NCBI RefSeq assembly: GCF_013155375.1
Contig: NZ_JABJQY010000004.1
Span: 248,001 to 312,000, forward strand
Direction: 5' to 3'
Origin: Nocardioides sp. zg-1308
GTDB taxonomy: Bacteria; Actinomycetota; Actinomycetes; Propionibacteriales; Nocardioidaceae
DNA length: 64,000 nt
The position numbers and the translations under genes were made by a program. The notes below the pieces were generated by a model. The model saw only the letters and a list, made by a program, of their open reading frames with translations. It was not told the origin of the DNA and did no database searches. Shown piece after piece: positions 24,654 through 32,882 of this stretch. Each line of letters starts with the position of its first letter. The stretch's first letter is position 1.

Positions 24654-24851
24654 CTACTGTCCGCCCTTCTGGATGAACGACTTCACGAAGTCCTCGGCGT
24701 TCACCTCGAGGACCTCGTCGATCTCGTCGAGGATCGCGTCGACGTCCTCGTCGATCATCTCCTTGCGCTCGGCCACGTCGGTCTCGGTCACCTGCTCGGT
24801 GACCTCCTCGGTCTCGGAGGACCTGCGCGGTTGCTTCTGCTCCTGGGCCAT
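24654..24851 (-). CDS. pup: Prokaryotic ubiquitin-like protein Pup
   Basis: 65-residue protein modifier. Residues 1-20 are a polar, disordered Mpa-threading segment; residues ~21-51 form the acidic coiled-coil helix bound by Mpa ([20 protein letters not shown]); the C-terminus is FIQKGGQ. It ends in glutamine, so it must be deamidated by Dop before PafA can attach it. The ATG is preceded at 6 nt by TAGGGT with TTGTGG 16 nt further up, a good leaderless promoter. The 80-bp repeat copy 3 and the dop 3' end lie just upstream, separating pup from dop transcription. Confidence 0.97.
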   Translation of the reverse strand: MAQEQKQPRRSSETEEVTEQVTETDVAERKEMIDEDVDAILDEIDEVLEVNAEDFVKSFIQKGGQ

Positions 24852-24857
24852 GCCTCG

Positions 24858-24863
24858 ACCCTA
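24858..24863 (-). promoter_or_regulatory. Predicted -10 of leaderless pup-prcB-prcA promoter
   Basis: TAGGGT, 6 nt before the pup ATG, with a -35-like TTGTGG 16 nt further upstream on the minus strand. Confidence 0.55.
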
Positions 24864-24932
24864 TCCACTCCCACCGACGCCACAAGGAGGCTCACCCTCC
24901 GCGGGCGGGGTGAGTCCCCCGGCCGGGGCGCC

Positions 24933-25012
24933 GACTCGCCGAGGGTTGTTCGAACTTCTGGGGGTGTGCACGCCCCCAGAAGTTTGGGTTTCCCCGCATA
25001 GGCGGGGAAACC
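24933..25012 (+). repeat. 80-bp dispersed repeat, copy 3
   Basis: Third copy of the 80-bp element, alone between dop and pup. Its terminal 26-bp palindrome (24987-25012) has one mismatch (CATAGG in the centre) and lies 27 bp from the dop stop. A second, 32-bp palindrome at 24953-24984 (arm AACTTCTGGGGG) is nearly perfect here and degenerate in copies 1 and 2. May serve as the dop terminator. Confidence 0.8.
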
Positions 25013-25039
25013 GCGAGCCCAGACGCCCCCGACGTCCCC

Positions 25040-26560
25040 TCAGCGCGTGATCGCCGCGACGAGCGCCTGGGCGGTGTCGCTGCGGTCGATCAGCTCGCCG
25101 ACGTGGGCCCGGGTGCCGCGGAGGGGGTCGATCGTGGGCACACGCTGGAGCGACTCGCGGCCCGGGAGGTCGAAGATGACCGAGTCCCACGACGCCGCGG
25201 CCACCGAGTCGGCGTACTTGTCGAGGCAGCGCCCGCGGAAGTAGGCGCGGGTGTCGACCGGCGGGTCGTGCATGGCCGCCTCGATGGTGGCGTCGTCGAG
25301 CAGGCGGGTGATCCGCCCGGCGCCGGCGAGCCGGTGGTAAAGCCCCTTGTCGGGCCGTACGTCGGCGTACTGCAGGTCGATGAGGTGCAGCTTGGCGTCG
25401 TCCCAGTCGAGCCGGTCGCGGTCGCGGTACTGGTTGAGGAGCTTGAGCTTGGCGACCCAGTCGAGCTCACCGGCGCACTCCATCGGGTCACGCTCGAGGC
25501 GGGTCAGCACCGACTCCCAGCGCGCCAGCACGTCGACGGTCTGCTCGTCGGCGTCGGCGCCGTAGCGGTCCTCGACGTACTTGCGGGCCAGCTCGAGGTA
25601 CTCCAGCTGCAGCTGGACCGCGGTGAGCCGCCGCCCGTCGCGCAGCGTCACGAGGTGCTTGAGCGTTGGGTCGTGGGAGACGTCGCGCAGCGCCCGGACC
25701 GTCCCCTCGACGCTGAGGTCGCGGTCGATGAAGCCGTCCTCGATCATCGCCAGGACGAGCGCCGTCGTGCCGGCCTTGAGGTAGATGGAGATCTCGGCGA
25801 GGTTGGCGTCGCCGAGGATGACGTGCAGGCGGCGGTAGACCGCGGGGTCGGCGTGTGGCTCGTCGCGGGTGTTGATGATCGGGCGCTTGAGCGTGGTCTC
25901 GAGGCCGACCTCGACCTCGAAGTAGTCCGAGCGCTGGCTGATCTGGAAGCCCTGCTCCGGCGTGGTGTCGCGTCCGTCCTGCCCGATGCCGACCCGCCCG
26001 GCCCCGGTGACCACCTGGCGCGAGACGAAGAACGGGGTGAGGTGGCGCACGATCTCGGCGAACTGCGTCGAGCGGCGCATCAGGTAGTTCTCGTGGGCGC
26101 CGTAGGAGGCGCCCTTGTTGTCGGTGTTGTTCTTGTAGAGCAGGATCGGCGTGCTGCCGGGGACCTGCGCGGCCATCCGCGAGGCGTCGAGCATGACCTG
26201 CTCCCCCGCCTTCTCCCACCGCACCACGTCGAGCGGGGTGGTGACCTCCGGCGAGGAGTACTCCGGGTGGGCGTGGTCGACGTAGAGCCGGGCGCCGTTG
26301 GTGAGGATGACGTTGGCGAGGCCGAGGTCCTCGTCGGTGAGCTGGCTGGGGTCGGCGACCTGGCGCGCCATGTCGAAGCCGCGGGCGTCGCGCAGCGGCG
26401 ACTCCTCCTCGAAGTCCCAGCGGGCCCGTCGCGCCCGCGCCGTCGACGAGGCGTACGCGTTGACGATCTGCGAGGAGGCGACCATCGGGTTGGCCGACGG
26501 TTGGCCCTGCACCGAGATGCCGTACTCGACCTCCGTGCCCATCACGCGTCGTACGCTCAT
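25040..26560 (-). CDS. dop: Pup deamidase/depupylase Dop
   Basis: 506-residue PafA paralogue that deamidates the C-terminal Gln of Pup and also removes Pup from substrates. The N-terminal [12 protein letters not shown] and [14 protein letters not shown] (catalytic Asp region) are diagnostic, as are [20 protein letters not shown] and NTRDEPHAD. Residues ~35-75 contain the segment typical of Dop and absent from PafA ([23 protein letters not shown]). The ATG at 26560 has TAGGCT 6 nt upstream and no Shine-Dalgarno. The start codon of a divergent methyltransferase lies only 3 bp away, so the two promoters overlap the two coding regions. Confidence 0.96.
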   Translation of the reverse strand: MSVRRVMGTEVEYGISVQGQPSANPMVASSQIVNAYASSTARARRARWDFEEESPLRDARGFDMARQVADPSQLTDEDLGLANVILTNGARLYVDHAHPEYSSPEVTTPLDVVRWEKAGEQVMLDASRMAAQVPGSTPILLYKNNTDNKGASYGAHENYLMRRSTQFAEIVRHLTPFFVSRQVVTGAGRVGIGQDGRDTTPEQGFQISQRSDYFEVEVGLETTLKRPIINTRDEPHADPAVYRRLHVILGDANLAEISIYLKAGTTALVLAMIEDGFIDRDLSVEGTVRALRDVSHDPTLKHLVTLRDGRRLTAVQLQLEYLELARKYVEDRYGADADEQTVDVLARWESVLTRLERDPMECAGELDWVAKLKLLNQYRDRDRLDWDDAKLHLIDLQYADVRPDKGLYHRLAGAGRITRLLDDATIEAAMHDPPVDTRAYFRGRCLDKYADSVAAASWDSVIFDLPGRESLQRVPTIDPLRGTRAHVGELIDRSDTAQALVAAITR

Positions 26561-26572
26561 GACATGAGCCTA
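26552..26572. promoter_or_regulatory. Overlapping divergent leaderless promoters, dop and methyltransferase
   Basis: TACGCT (26552-26557) lies 6 nt before the plus-strand ATG at 26564; TAGGCT, read on the minus strand (26572-26567), lies 6 nt before the dop ATG at 26560. The whole 21 bp is almost a perfect dyad about position 26562 (half TACGCTCATG), so each -10 sits inside the other gene's first codons. Confidence 0.55.
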
Positions 26573-27187
26573 CGGGTGTGGGACGAGCGCGTCGTGCCTC
26601 GTCTGACCGACCTCAGCCTGCGCAGCCACGAGGTCGGCGAGATGCGCGAGGTCGCCTGCGCCGGCCTGACCGGCCGCGTGCTCGAGCTCGGCTTCGGCGG
26701 CGGGCTCAACGTGCGGTGGTACCCGCCGGAGGTCACCGCGGTGACCGCCATCGAGCCGTCCGACCTCGGCTGGGAGCTCTCCGAGCCCGGCCGGGCGGAA
26801 GGCACGGTGCCCGTCGAGCGCGCCGGCCTCGACGGCCAGCGGCTCGACCTGGCCGACGACTCGCACGACAGCGCCCTGGTGACGTTCAGCCTGTGCACCA
26901 TCCCCGACCCGCTGCTCGCGCTGCGGGAGGCGAGGCGGGTGGTGCGGGCAGGCGGTCGCCTGCACGCGCTGGAGCACGGGCTCGCGCCCGAGGAGTCCGT
27001 ACGCCGCTGGCAGCGCAGGATGGAACCGGTGCAGCGAGCCGTCGCGGGCGGCTGCCACCTCACCCGGGACGTCCCCGCCCTGGTGCGCGAGGCGGGCTGG
27101 GAGGTCGTCGAGCTCGAGCAGTCCTACCTGCCGGGACCGGCGATGAGCCGGCACTGGACGTGGTGCTCCCGCCTGCTCGCGTCGTGA
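26564..27187 (+). CDS. Class I SAM-dependent methyltransferase
   Basis: 207-residue Rossmann-fold methyltransferase of unknown substrate. Motif I is [16 protein letters not shown] (residues ~33-48), motif II TAIEPSD with the acidic ribose-binding residue, motif [47 protein letters not shown], and the C-terminus [17 protein letters not shown]. The overall pattern resembles phospholipid/UbiE-like methyltransferases common in actinobacteria. It is divergent from dop with start codons 3 bp apart, no Shine-Dalgarno and a TACGCT hexamer 6 nt upstream, so leaderless translation is expected. Confidence 0.88.
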   Translation: MSLRVWDERVVPRLTDLSLRSHEVGEMREVACAGLTGRVLELGFGGGLNVRWYPPEVTAVTAIEPSDLGWELSEPGRAEGTVPVERAGLDGQRLDLADDSHDSALVTFSLCTIPDPLLALREARRVVRAGGRLHALEHGLAPEESVRRWQRRMEPVQRAVAGGCHLTRDVPALVREAGWEVVELEQSYLPGPAMSRHWTWCSRLLAS

Positions 27188-27193
27188 GGGAGG

Positions 27194-27271
27194 TCAGCGG
27201 CCCCGGCGCAGGAAGCCGAGGAGGAAGATGACGATGATGACGACGACGACGATGATCAGAATGGTTCGCAT
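27194..27271 (-). CDS. 25-residue single-span membrane peptide
   Basis: A short gene encoding MRTILIIVVVV continuing with an Ile/Val/Phe/Leu stretch and ending GFLRRGR. Residues 3-20 form one strongly hydrophobic helix, and the positive-inside rule would place the Arg-rich C-terminus in the cytoplasm. No family is recognised. Support for reality: a stop codon directly bounding the peptide, and TACGTT exactly 6 nt before the ATG, the same leaderless-promoter layout as its neighbours. It converges with the methyltransferase gene, 6 bp from its stop. A role in membrane-protein regulation is conceivable but unproven. Confidence 0.6.
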   Translation of the reverse strand: MRTILIIVVVVIIVIFLLGFLRRGR

Positions 27272-27277
27272 GCGTTC

Positions 27278-27283
27278 AACGTA
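27278..27283 (-). promoter_or_regulatory. Predicted -10 of leaderless promoter for the 25-aa peptide
   Basis: TACGTT on the minus strand, 6 nt before the ATG at 27271, matching the layout of twelve other starts in the window. Confidence 0.45.
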
Positions 27284-27347
27284 GTGCCACCCGACCCCGG
27301 CAGAACCCTCCGCAGGGGTGTCGGGGCCGACGTCGTTCCGGGACCGC

Positions 27348-27695
27348 TCAGGGGTTGCGCGACTGCCAGGCGTGGGCGACGTTGACCGCGACGATGCCGG
27401 CAAGGGTGACCAGCAGCGCCAGGAACTGGCCGTTGACCCCGAGGGCGATGCTGATCGGGATGAACGCCACCAGTGAGACGATGCCCAGCGCCAGCTGGCG
27501 CGCGCCGGCGCCGGCCACCGCGGACGTACGCCGCTGCTGGATCGCGACCTGCTCGGCCACCCGCCGCTCCACCGCGCGCTCGACCCGCTCCGCGAACCCG
27601 TCGACGAGCTCGGCGTCGTAGCGGGCGCCGAGCTCGCGACGGGTGGCGAGGGCGGCCTCGATGTCGCTGTGGCTGAGCTCGTCCTCCCGGTTCAT
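27348..27695 (-). CDS. Small two-span membrane protein, unknown function
   Basis: 115-residue protein not assigned to a family. The first ~60 residues are charged and helical (DIEAALATRRELGARYDAELVDGFAERVERAVERRVAEQVAIQQRR), resembling the soluble part of DUF1707-like or cell-wall-associated small membrane proteins. Two hydrophobic helices follow at ~66-86 and ~90-107 (LALGIVSLVAFIPISIALGV, FLALLVTLAGIVAVNVAHAW). It starts 7 bp after the mpa stop and is probably translated from the mpa transcript, which makes a link with the proteasome ATPase possible but untested. Confidence 0.75.
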   Translation of the reverse strand: MNREDELSHSDIEAALATRRELGARYDAELVDGFAERVERAVERRVAEQVAIQQRRTSAVAGAGARQLALGIVSLVAFIPISIALGVNGQFLALLVTLAGIVAVNVAHAWQSRNP

Positions 27696-27702
27696 CGCCG
27701 GC

Positions 27703-29448
27703 TCACAGGTACTGTCCGGTGTTGGCGACCGTGTCGATCGACCGACCGGGCTCGGTGCCCTGCTTGCCCGTGATGAGCGTGCGGATGAAGACGATCCGCT
27801 CGCCCTTCTTGCCCGAGATCCGCGCCCAGTCGTCGGGGTTGGTGGTGTTGGGCAGGTCCTCGTTCTCCTTGAACTCGTCGACGCACGCCTGGAGCATGTG
27901 CTGGACCCGCAGGCCGCGCTGGGCCGGGTTGAGGTCGCTGTCGAGGAAGTCCTTGATCGCCATCTTCTTGGCCCGGTCGACGATGTTCTGGATCATCGCG
28001 CCGGAGTTGAAGTCCTTGAAGTAGAGGACCTCCTTGTCACCGTTGGCGTAGGTGACCTCCAGGAAGCGGTTCTCCTCCGACTCGGTGTACATCCGCTCGA
28101 CCGTCGCGCGGATCATCGCGTTGACGGTGGCGTCGCGGTCGTGGCCGAACTCGGCGAGGTCCTCGGCGTGCAGCGGCAGCCGCGCGGTGAGGTACTTGGA
28201 GAAGATGTCGCGCGCGGACTCGGCGTCGGGACGCTCGATCTTGATCTTCACGTCCAGCCGGCCCGGCCGCAGGATGGCGGGGTCGATCATGTCCTCGCGG
28301 TTGGAGGCGCCGATGACCAGCACGTTCTCCAGCGCCTCGACGCCGTCGATCTCGCTGAGCAGCTGCGGGACGATCGTGTTCTCCACGTCGGAGGAGACGC
28401 CGGAGCCGCGGGTGCGGAACAGGGAGTCCATCTCGTCGAAGAACACGATGACGGGGGTGCCGAGCGAGGCCTTCTCGCGCGCCCGCTGGAAGACCAGCCG
28501 GATGTGGCGCTCGGTCTCGCCGACGTACTTGTTGAGCAGCTCGGGGCCCTTGATGTTGAGGAAGTAGGACTTCCCGGACGCGCCCGTGCGCTCGGCGACC
28601 TTCTTGGCCAGCGAGTTGGCGACCGCCTTGGCGATCAGCGTCTTGCCGCATCCGGGCGGGCCGTAGAGGAGCACGCCCTTGGGCGGCTTGAGCTCGTGGT
28701 CCTTGAACAGCTCGGGGTGGAGGTAGGGCAGCTCGACGGCGTCGCGGATCGCGTCGATCTGGGTGGTGAGGCCGCCGATCTGGGTGTAGTCGATGTCGGG
28801 CACCTCCTCCAGCACCAGCTCCTCGACCTCCGACTTCGGCACGACCTCGTAGACGTAGCCGGCGCGGGTGTCGAGCAGCAGCGAGTCCCCGGCGCGGATG
28901 GTGACGTCCTCGGCGCGCAGCGGCTCGGCGAGGCGTACGACCCGCTCCTCGTCGGCGTTGGCGATCACCAGCGCCCGCTCGCCGTCGGCGAGGATCTCCT
29001 TGAGCATCACGACCTCGCCGACCTGTTCGAAGTCGAGCGCGGCGACGACGTTGAGCGCCTCGTTGAGCATGACCTCCTGGCCGCGCACGAGGCCGTCGAG
29101 CTCGACGGCGGGGCTCACGCTGACGCGCAGCTTGCGCCCGCCGGTGAACACGTCGACCGAGTCGTCGTCGTTGCGCGCGAGGAAGGTGCCGAAGCCAGCG
29201 GGCGGCTGGGCGAGCCGGTCGACCTCCTCCTTGAGCGTGGTGATCTGGTCACGGGCGTCGCGCAGCGTCTGCGCGAGGCGCTCGTTCTGGCTGGACACCG
29301 CGGCCAGCGACCGTTGGGCGTCGGCCAGCCGGCTCTCCAGGCCACGGGCCTGACCGGGTACGTCGTCGAGACGGCGGCGCAGGTCGGTGACCTCCGCCTC
29401 CAGGTAGCGCACCTGGGTGGCAAGTTGCTCGCGTGTCGGCTCAGTCAT
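27703..29448 (-). CDS. mpa: Proteasome-associated AAA ATPase Mpa/ARC
   Basis: 581-residue AAA+ ATPase that recognises pupylated proteins, unfolds them and feeds the 20S proteasome. An N-terminal coiled coil (~10-80) binds Pup. Two OB folds (~85-215) precede the AAA domain with Walker A GPPGCGKT (263-270), Walker [10 protein letters not shown] (333-341) and the second region of homology ending [17 protein letters not shown]. The C-terminus is GQYL, the penultimate-tyrosine motif that opens the proteasome gate. ATG at 29448 is chosen because AGGAGG lies 6 nt upstream. It has its own promoter after trmI. Confidence 0.96.
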   Translation of the reverse strand: MTEPTREQLATQVRYLEAEVTDLRRRLDDVPGQARGLESRLADAQRSLAAVSSQNERLAQTLRDARDQITTLKEEVDRLAQPPAGFGTFLARNDDDSVDVFTGGRKLRVSVSPAVELDGLVRGQEVMLNEALNVVAALDFEQVGEVVMLKEILADGERALVIANADEERVVRLAEPLRAEDVTIRAGDSLLLDTRAGYVYEVVPKSEVEELVLEEVPDIDYTQIGGLTTQIDAIRDAVELPYLHPELFKDHELKPPKGVLLYGPPGCGKTLIAKAVANSLAKKVAERTGASGKSYFLNIKGPELLNKYVGETERHIRLVFQRAREKASLGTPVIVFFDEMDSLFRTRGSGVSSDVENTIVPQLLSEIDGVEALENVLVIGASNREDMIDPAILRPGRLDVKIKIERPDAESARDIFSKYLTARLPLHAEDLAEFGHDRDATVNAMIRATVERMYTESEENRFLEVTYANGDKEVLYFKDFNSGAMIQNIVDRAKKMAIKDFLDSDLNPAQRGLRVQHMLQACVDEFKENEDLPNTTNPDDWARISGKKGERIVFIRTLITGKQGTEPGRSIDTVANTGQYL

Positions 29449-29468
29449 CTCGCACCTCCTGCTCAGTG

Positions 29469-29474
29469 ACACTA
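29469..29474 (-). promoter_or_regulatory. Predicted -10 of mpa promoter
   Basis: TAGTGT on the minus strand, 20 nt before the mpa ATG, leaving room for a ~13-nt leader with the AGGAGG ribosome binding site. Confidence 0.4.
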
Positions 29475-29564
29475 CCCACCTGCTGGAGGGACGGAAGTGA
29501 ACATCTCGCCGTGTTGATCACCGTTTCGCAACGTCGGCGTCACCGGGACTTCGCACCCGAGTTG

Positions 29565-29600
29565 CGTACCTACAGGTAGAGATCTCCACCTGTAGGTACG
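29565..29600. repeat. 36-bp near-perfect palindrome between trmI and mpa
   Basis: Arms CGTACCTACAGGT (29565-29577) and its exact complement (29588-29600), with a centre (AGAGATCTCC) that is itself nearly symmetric, so 17 of 18 position pairs match. It lies ~65 bp after the trmI stop and ~90 bp before the mpa -10. It could be a terminator hairpin for trmI or a protein-binding operator for mpa. Confidence 0.75.
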
Positions 29601-29664
29601 GCGGTCCCCGGATATCCGGTGACTCCAGAGCCCGCCGGCGACCGGCCGACCACCCCGATCGCCC

Positions 29665-30672
29665 TCAGGAGTCCAGGTCCACCTCGGCCTCGGCGCCGGG
29701 CACGACGTCGAGGTCAATCTCCACACCGGCCTCGACCGGGGGCAGGTCGGCGGGTCGGGGCCCGGTGTAGTCCGGTCCGTACGCACCGGGCGCGGGGCGG
29801 CGGGTCTTGCGGGGCGCCTTCTGACCCGGCGCCATCCGGCGGGCGGTGACGAGGAACGCGGTGTGGCCGATCATCTTGTGGCCCGGCCGGACAGCGAGGC
29901 CCTCGACGTGCCAGTCGCGCACCAGCGACTCCCAGGGCTGCGGCTCGGTGAACCCTCCGTGGACGCGCAGCGTCTCCACGACCCGGGACAGCTGTGTCGT
30001 GGTGGCGACGTAGGCGCAGACGATGCCGCCGGGCACGAGGGCGTCCGCCACGACGTCGATGCAGCTCCACGGGTCGAGCATGTCGAGGATGACCCGGTCG
30101 ACCTGCGTGCCGAGCTGCGGCAGGCCCTCCTTGAGGTCGCCGAGGCGCAGGTCCCAGGCGGGGTGCGTCGCGCCCTCGGGGGCGGAGAAGAACTGGTGGA
30201 CGTTGCGGCGGGCGACGTCGGCGAACTCCTCGCGCAGCTCGAAGGAGGTCACCCGCCCCCACGGCCCGACGGCACGCAGCAGCGAGCAGGTCAGGGCGCC
30301 GGAGCCGGCGCCGGCCTCGACGACCCGGGCACCGGGGTAGATGTCGGCGAGCGCCACGATCTGGGCCGCGTCCTTGGGGTAGACCACCGCCGCACCGCGC
30401 GGCATGGACACCACGAACTCGTTGAGCAGCGGGCGGAAGACGAGGTACTGCCCGCCGGCCGAGGACGTCACGGTGAACCCCTCGTCGCGACCGATCATCT
30501 CGTCGTGGTCGAGGTGGCCCTTGTTGGAGAAGAACCGCTTGCCCGCGACGAGCTCGAAGTTGTGCTTGCGCCCCTTCTGGTCGACCAGGCGCACCCACTC
30601 GCCCTCGCGCAGGGGGCCGCGGTGGACGCCGGACCAAGCCTCGGCGGGGACGTCGGGAGAGGGCTCGGACAT
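29665..30672 (-). CDS. trmI: tRNA (adenine-58-N1)-methyltransferase TrmI
   Basis: 335-residue SAM-dependent enzyme making m1A58 in the T loop of tRNAs. The N-terminal small domain (EGEWVRLVDQKGRKHNFELVAGKRFFSNKGHLDHDEMIGRDEG) is typical of TrmI. The catalytic domain has VVEAGAGSGALTCSLLRAVGPWGRVTSFE (SAM motif) at ~115-145, DRVILDMLDPW at ~190, and a C-terminal FLVTARRMAPG. An acidic, proline-rich extension of ~60 residues follows the family end. ATG at 30672 with TAGTCT 7 nt upstream, suggesting leaderless transcription. Position next to mpa and the recB-like gene follows M. tuberculosis. Confidence 0.94.
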   Translation of the reverse strand: MSEPSPDVPAEAWSGVHRGPLREGEWVRLVDQKGRKHNFELVAGKRFFSNKGHLDHDEMIGRDEGFTVTSSAGGQYLVFRPLLNEFVVSMPRGAAVVYPKDAAQIVALADIYPGARVVEAGAGSGALTCSLLRAVGPWGRVTSFELREEFADVARRNVHQFFSAPEGATHPAWDLRLGDLKEGLPQLGTQVDRVILDMLDPWSCIDVVADALVPGGIVCAYVATTTQLSRVVETLRVHGGFTEPQPWESLVRDWHVEGLAVRPGHKMIGHTAFLVTARRMAPGQKAPRKTRRPAPGAYGPDYTGPRPADLPPVEAGVEIDLDVVPGAEAEVDLDS

Positions 30673-30679
30673 GCGCCGA

Positions 30680-30685
30680 AGACTA
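30680..30685 (-). promoter_or_regulatory. Predicted -10 of leaderless trmI promoter
   Basis: TAGTCT on the minus strand, 7 nt before the trmI ATG, with no Shine-Dalgarno between. Confidence 0.45.
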
Positions 30686-30706
30686 GTGGCCGAGGGCCCG
30701 GATCCC

Positions 30707-31873
30707 TCAGCGGGCGGCGTTCTCCCGGAAGGCCCGGTCGACGTCGGCGGTGGACAGCACGCCGTAGATCCGGCCGTCGGCCTCGACGAGGAGGTACTCG
30801 TCGGCCGGGCGCCGGCTGATCGCGAGGATCAGCTCCTCCCCCGCCATCGTGGCGGGGAGGGTCAGCCCCTCCTCCATGGCCCGCGCCACGGTGGACACCG
30901 GCACCCACGGGCGCCGCTCGGGCGGCATCGCGGTGACGGCCGCCTCGCTGACGATGCCGAGCGGGGTCCCGTCTCCGGCCACGGTGACGATGCTGCCGGC
31001 ATGGGCGTCCTGCGCACGGCGCACGGCCTCGGCGAGGGGCAGGTCGGCGGGGACCGTGAGAGTTCGCCGTGCCAGCGGGCGCGCGACGAGGGCGGGCAGC
31101 CGCTGCCGGATCCTGGCGTGGGCCATCGCCGCCGTCGCCCCGGTCCAGAGGAAGAGGCCGAGGATGAACACCAGGACGAGGTCGACGACGGTGGGCTTCG
31201 TGCCGAGCAGCGGCTCCTGCACCAGCGGCCACGCGAGCAGGGCGAGCGCCGTCAGCCGACCGCCCCAGCCGGCCACGATCGTGCCGCGGTGCTGGTCGCC
31301 CGAGGCGCCCCACACGAGCGACTTGAGCACCCGGCCGCCGTCGAGCGGCAGGCCGGGCACGAGGTTGAGCACGCCGATCACCAGGTTGGCGCCGGCCAGC
31401 GCCCCGACGGCGACGCGGACCAGACCGTCGGGGAGGACGAGCCACAGCCCGCCCGCCGCGACACCGACGGCGACGGACGTCAGCGGGCCGACGACGGCGA
31501 TCCAGAACTCGTGGCGCGGCTTGCGCGACGCACCGTCGATCTCCGTCATCCCCCCGAGGAAGTGGAGGGTGATGGACGTGACGCCGTAGCCGAGGCGCTG
31601 CGCGACCACGGCGTGCGACGCCTCGTGCAGCAGGACCGAGAGGTAGAGGACGACGGCGAAGACGAAGCCGGCGACGTACTTCCAGAACCCCAGCCCCGGG
31701 ACCTCCTGCTCGATGCGCGGGGCGAAGGTCAGCGAGATGAGCAGGGCGACGATGAACCACGAGCTGGTGACGAGGACGTCGATGCCCACGATCGACCCGA
31801 TCCGCAGGGTGCCCGGCTGCCTCGGGGCGCGCGGGGACCGCCCGGCAGGGGCGTGATCGGTGGGTTCGGGCAC
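30707..31873 (-). CDS. Site-2 protease family protein (M50) with CBS domains
   Basis: 388-residue intramembrane metalloprotease. The zinc-binding HExxH is visible as VLLHEASHAVVAQRLG (~83-98), and the second metal motif as NLVPGLPLDGGRVLKSLVWG (~165-185). Six or so hydrophobic segments span residues 25-250; two CBS domains fill ~265-385 (VPADLPLAEAVRRAQDAHAGSIVTV, YLLVEADGRIYGVLSTADVDRAF). The CBS pair probably senses nucleotides. The substrate is unknown. GTG start at 31873 with TAGGGT 6 nt upstream (leaderless). Divergent from the recB-like gene, 102 bp apart. Confidence 0.92.
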   Translation of the reverse strand: MPEPTDHAPAGRSPRAPRQPGTLRIGSIVGIDVLVTSSWFIVALLISLTFAPRIEQEVPGLGFWKYVAGFVFAVVLYLSVLLHEASHAVVAQRLGYGVTSITLHFLGGMTEIDGASRKPRHEFWIAVVGPLTSVAVGVAAGGLWLVLPDGLVRVAVGALAGANLVIGVLNLVPGLPLDGGRVLKSLVWGASGDQHRGTIVAGWGGRLTALALLAWPLVQEPLLGTKPTVVDLVLVFILGLFLWTGATAAMAHARIRQRLPALVARPLARRTLTVPADLPLAEAVRRAQDAHAGSIVTVAGDGTPLGIVSEAAVTAMPPERRPWVPVSTVARAMEEGLTLPATMAGEELILAISRRPADEYLLVEADGRIYGVLSTADVDRAFRENAAR

Positions 31874-31879
31874 GTGACG

Positions 31880-31885
31880 ACCCTA
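31880..31885 (-). promoter_or_regulatory. Predicted -10 of leaderless site-2 protease promoter
   Basis: TAGGGT on the minus strand, 6 nt before the GTG at 31873. Confidence 0.5.
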
Positions 31886-31960
31886 GCCAACCGCGCCCAC
31901 AGCGGCGCCGCTGCGGAGCCGGTCCGGGCGCGGCCGCCCGGGGCTGTCGTACGCCTCACC

Positions 31961-31966
31961 TAGGGT
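31961..31966 (+). promoter_or_regulatory. Predicted -10 of recB-like gene
   Basis: TAGGGT, 9 nt before the ATG at 31976; no Shine-Dalgarno between, so leaderless or nearly so. Confidence 0.45.
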
Positions 31967-31975
31967 GACCGCGTC

Positions 31976-32869
31976 ATGTCGATCCCCGCTGCCGAGTCCC
32001 CCGCCGAGGCCGTGTCGACGCCGGTCGACGGCGTCGAGGTCCTCGGCGCCCTGTCGCCGAGCCGGGCGGGCGACTTCATGGCCTGCCCCCTGATGTACCG
32101 GTTCCGCACGATCGACCGCCTGCCGGAGGCTCCGTCGCCCGACGCCGTGCGCGGCACGGTCGTGCACAAGGTGCTCGAGGACCTCTTCGACCTGCCCGCC
32201 CTCGAGCGCACCCCCGAGCGCGCGGCCGACATGCTCGACCCCGCCTGGGACGCGCTCCTCGAGGCCGAGCCCGCGCTGGGCGAGATGTTCGGGGGCGAGG
32301 GGCCCGACGTGGCGACCTGGATGGCGTCGTGCCGCACGGTCCTGCAGCGCTACTTCGACCTCGAGGACCCGCGCCGCCTCGAGCCGGCCGAGCGCGAGCT
32401 CTACGTCGAGGCGCTCCTCGACTCCCGGCTGCTGCTGCGTGGCTTCGTCGACCGGGTCGACGTCGCGCCGGACGGGCGGATCAGGGTCGTGGACTACAAG
32501 ACCGGCCGCAGCCCCGGCGTCGACCACGAGGCCAAGGCCCTTTTCCAGATGAAGTTCTACGCGCTGGTCATCTGGCGGCTGCGCGGCGTGGTGCCGTCGG
32601 TGCTCCAGCTCGTCTACCTCGGCAACGGCGAGATCCTGCGCTACGAGCCCGACGAGGACGACCTGCGCGCCACCGAGCGCAAGGTCGAGGCGCTGTGGAC
32701 GGCGATCCAGCTGGCGCGGGAGTCGGGCGACTGGCGCCCGCGCCCCTCACGGCTGTGCGACTGGTGCTCGTTCCACCCCTACTGCCCGACCAAGGGCGGC
32801 ACCGTCCCGCCCCTGCCCGATCGCACGCCGCCCGTCGCCGACGCGTCGGTGGACGAGTCGGCCGACTGA
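31976..32869 (+). CDS. RecB-family exonuclease (PD-(D/E)XK, iron-sulfur type)
   Basis: 297-residue single-domain nuclease related to the C-terminal domain of RecB/AddB and Cas4. The nuclease core reads LSPSRAGDFMACPLMYRF, RGTVVHKVLEDLF, LRGFVDRVDVAPDGRIRVVDYKTGR (D...DYK motif) and MKFYALVIWRL. Cysteine C37 and the C-terminal CDWCSFHPYC cluster match the four-cysteine 4Fe-4S site of the family. It probably acts in DNA repair. ATG at 31976. It converges on the peptide ABC transporter operon, 13 bp between stop codons; this point is the left edge of the accessory block that separates it from metH. Confidence 0.92.
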   Translation: MSIPAAESPAEAVSTPVDGVEVLGALSPSRAGDFMACPLMYRFRTIDRLPEAPSPDAVRGTVVHKVLEDLFDLPALERTPERAADMLDPAWDALLEAEPALGEMFGGEGPDVATWMASCRTVLQRYFDLEDPRRLEPAERELYVEALLDSRLLLRGFVDRVDVAPDGRIRVVDYKTGRSPGVDHEAKALFQMKFYALVIWRLRGVVPSVLQLVYLGNGEILRYEPDEDDLRATERKVEALWTAIQLARESGDWRPRPSRLCDWCSFHPYCPTKGGTVPPLPDRTPPVADASVDESAD

Positions 32870-32882
32870 GGCGCCGCGCGGC

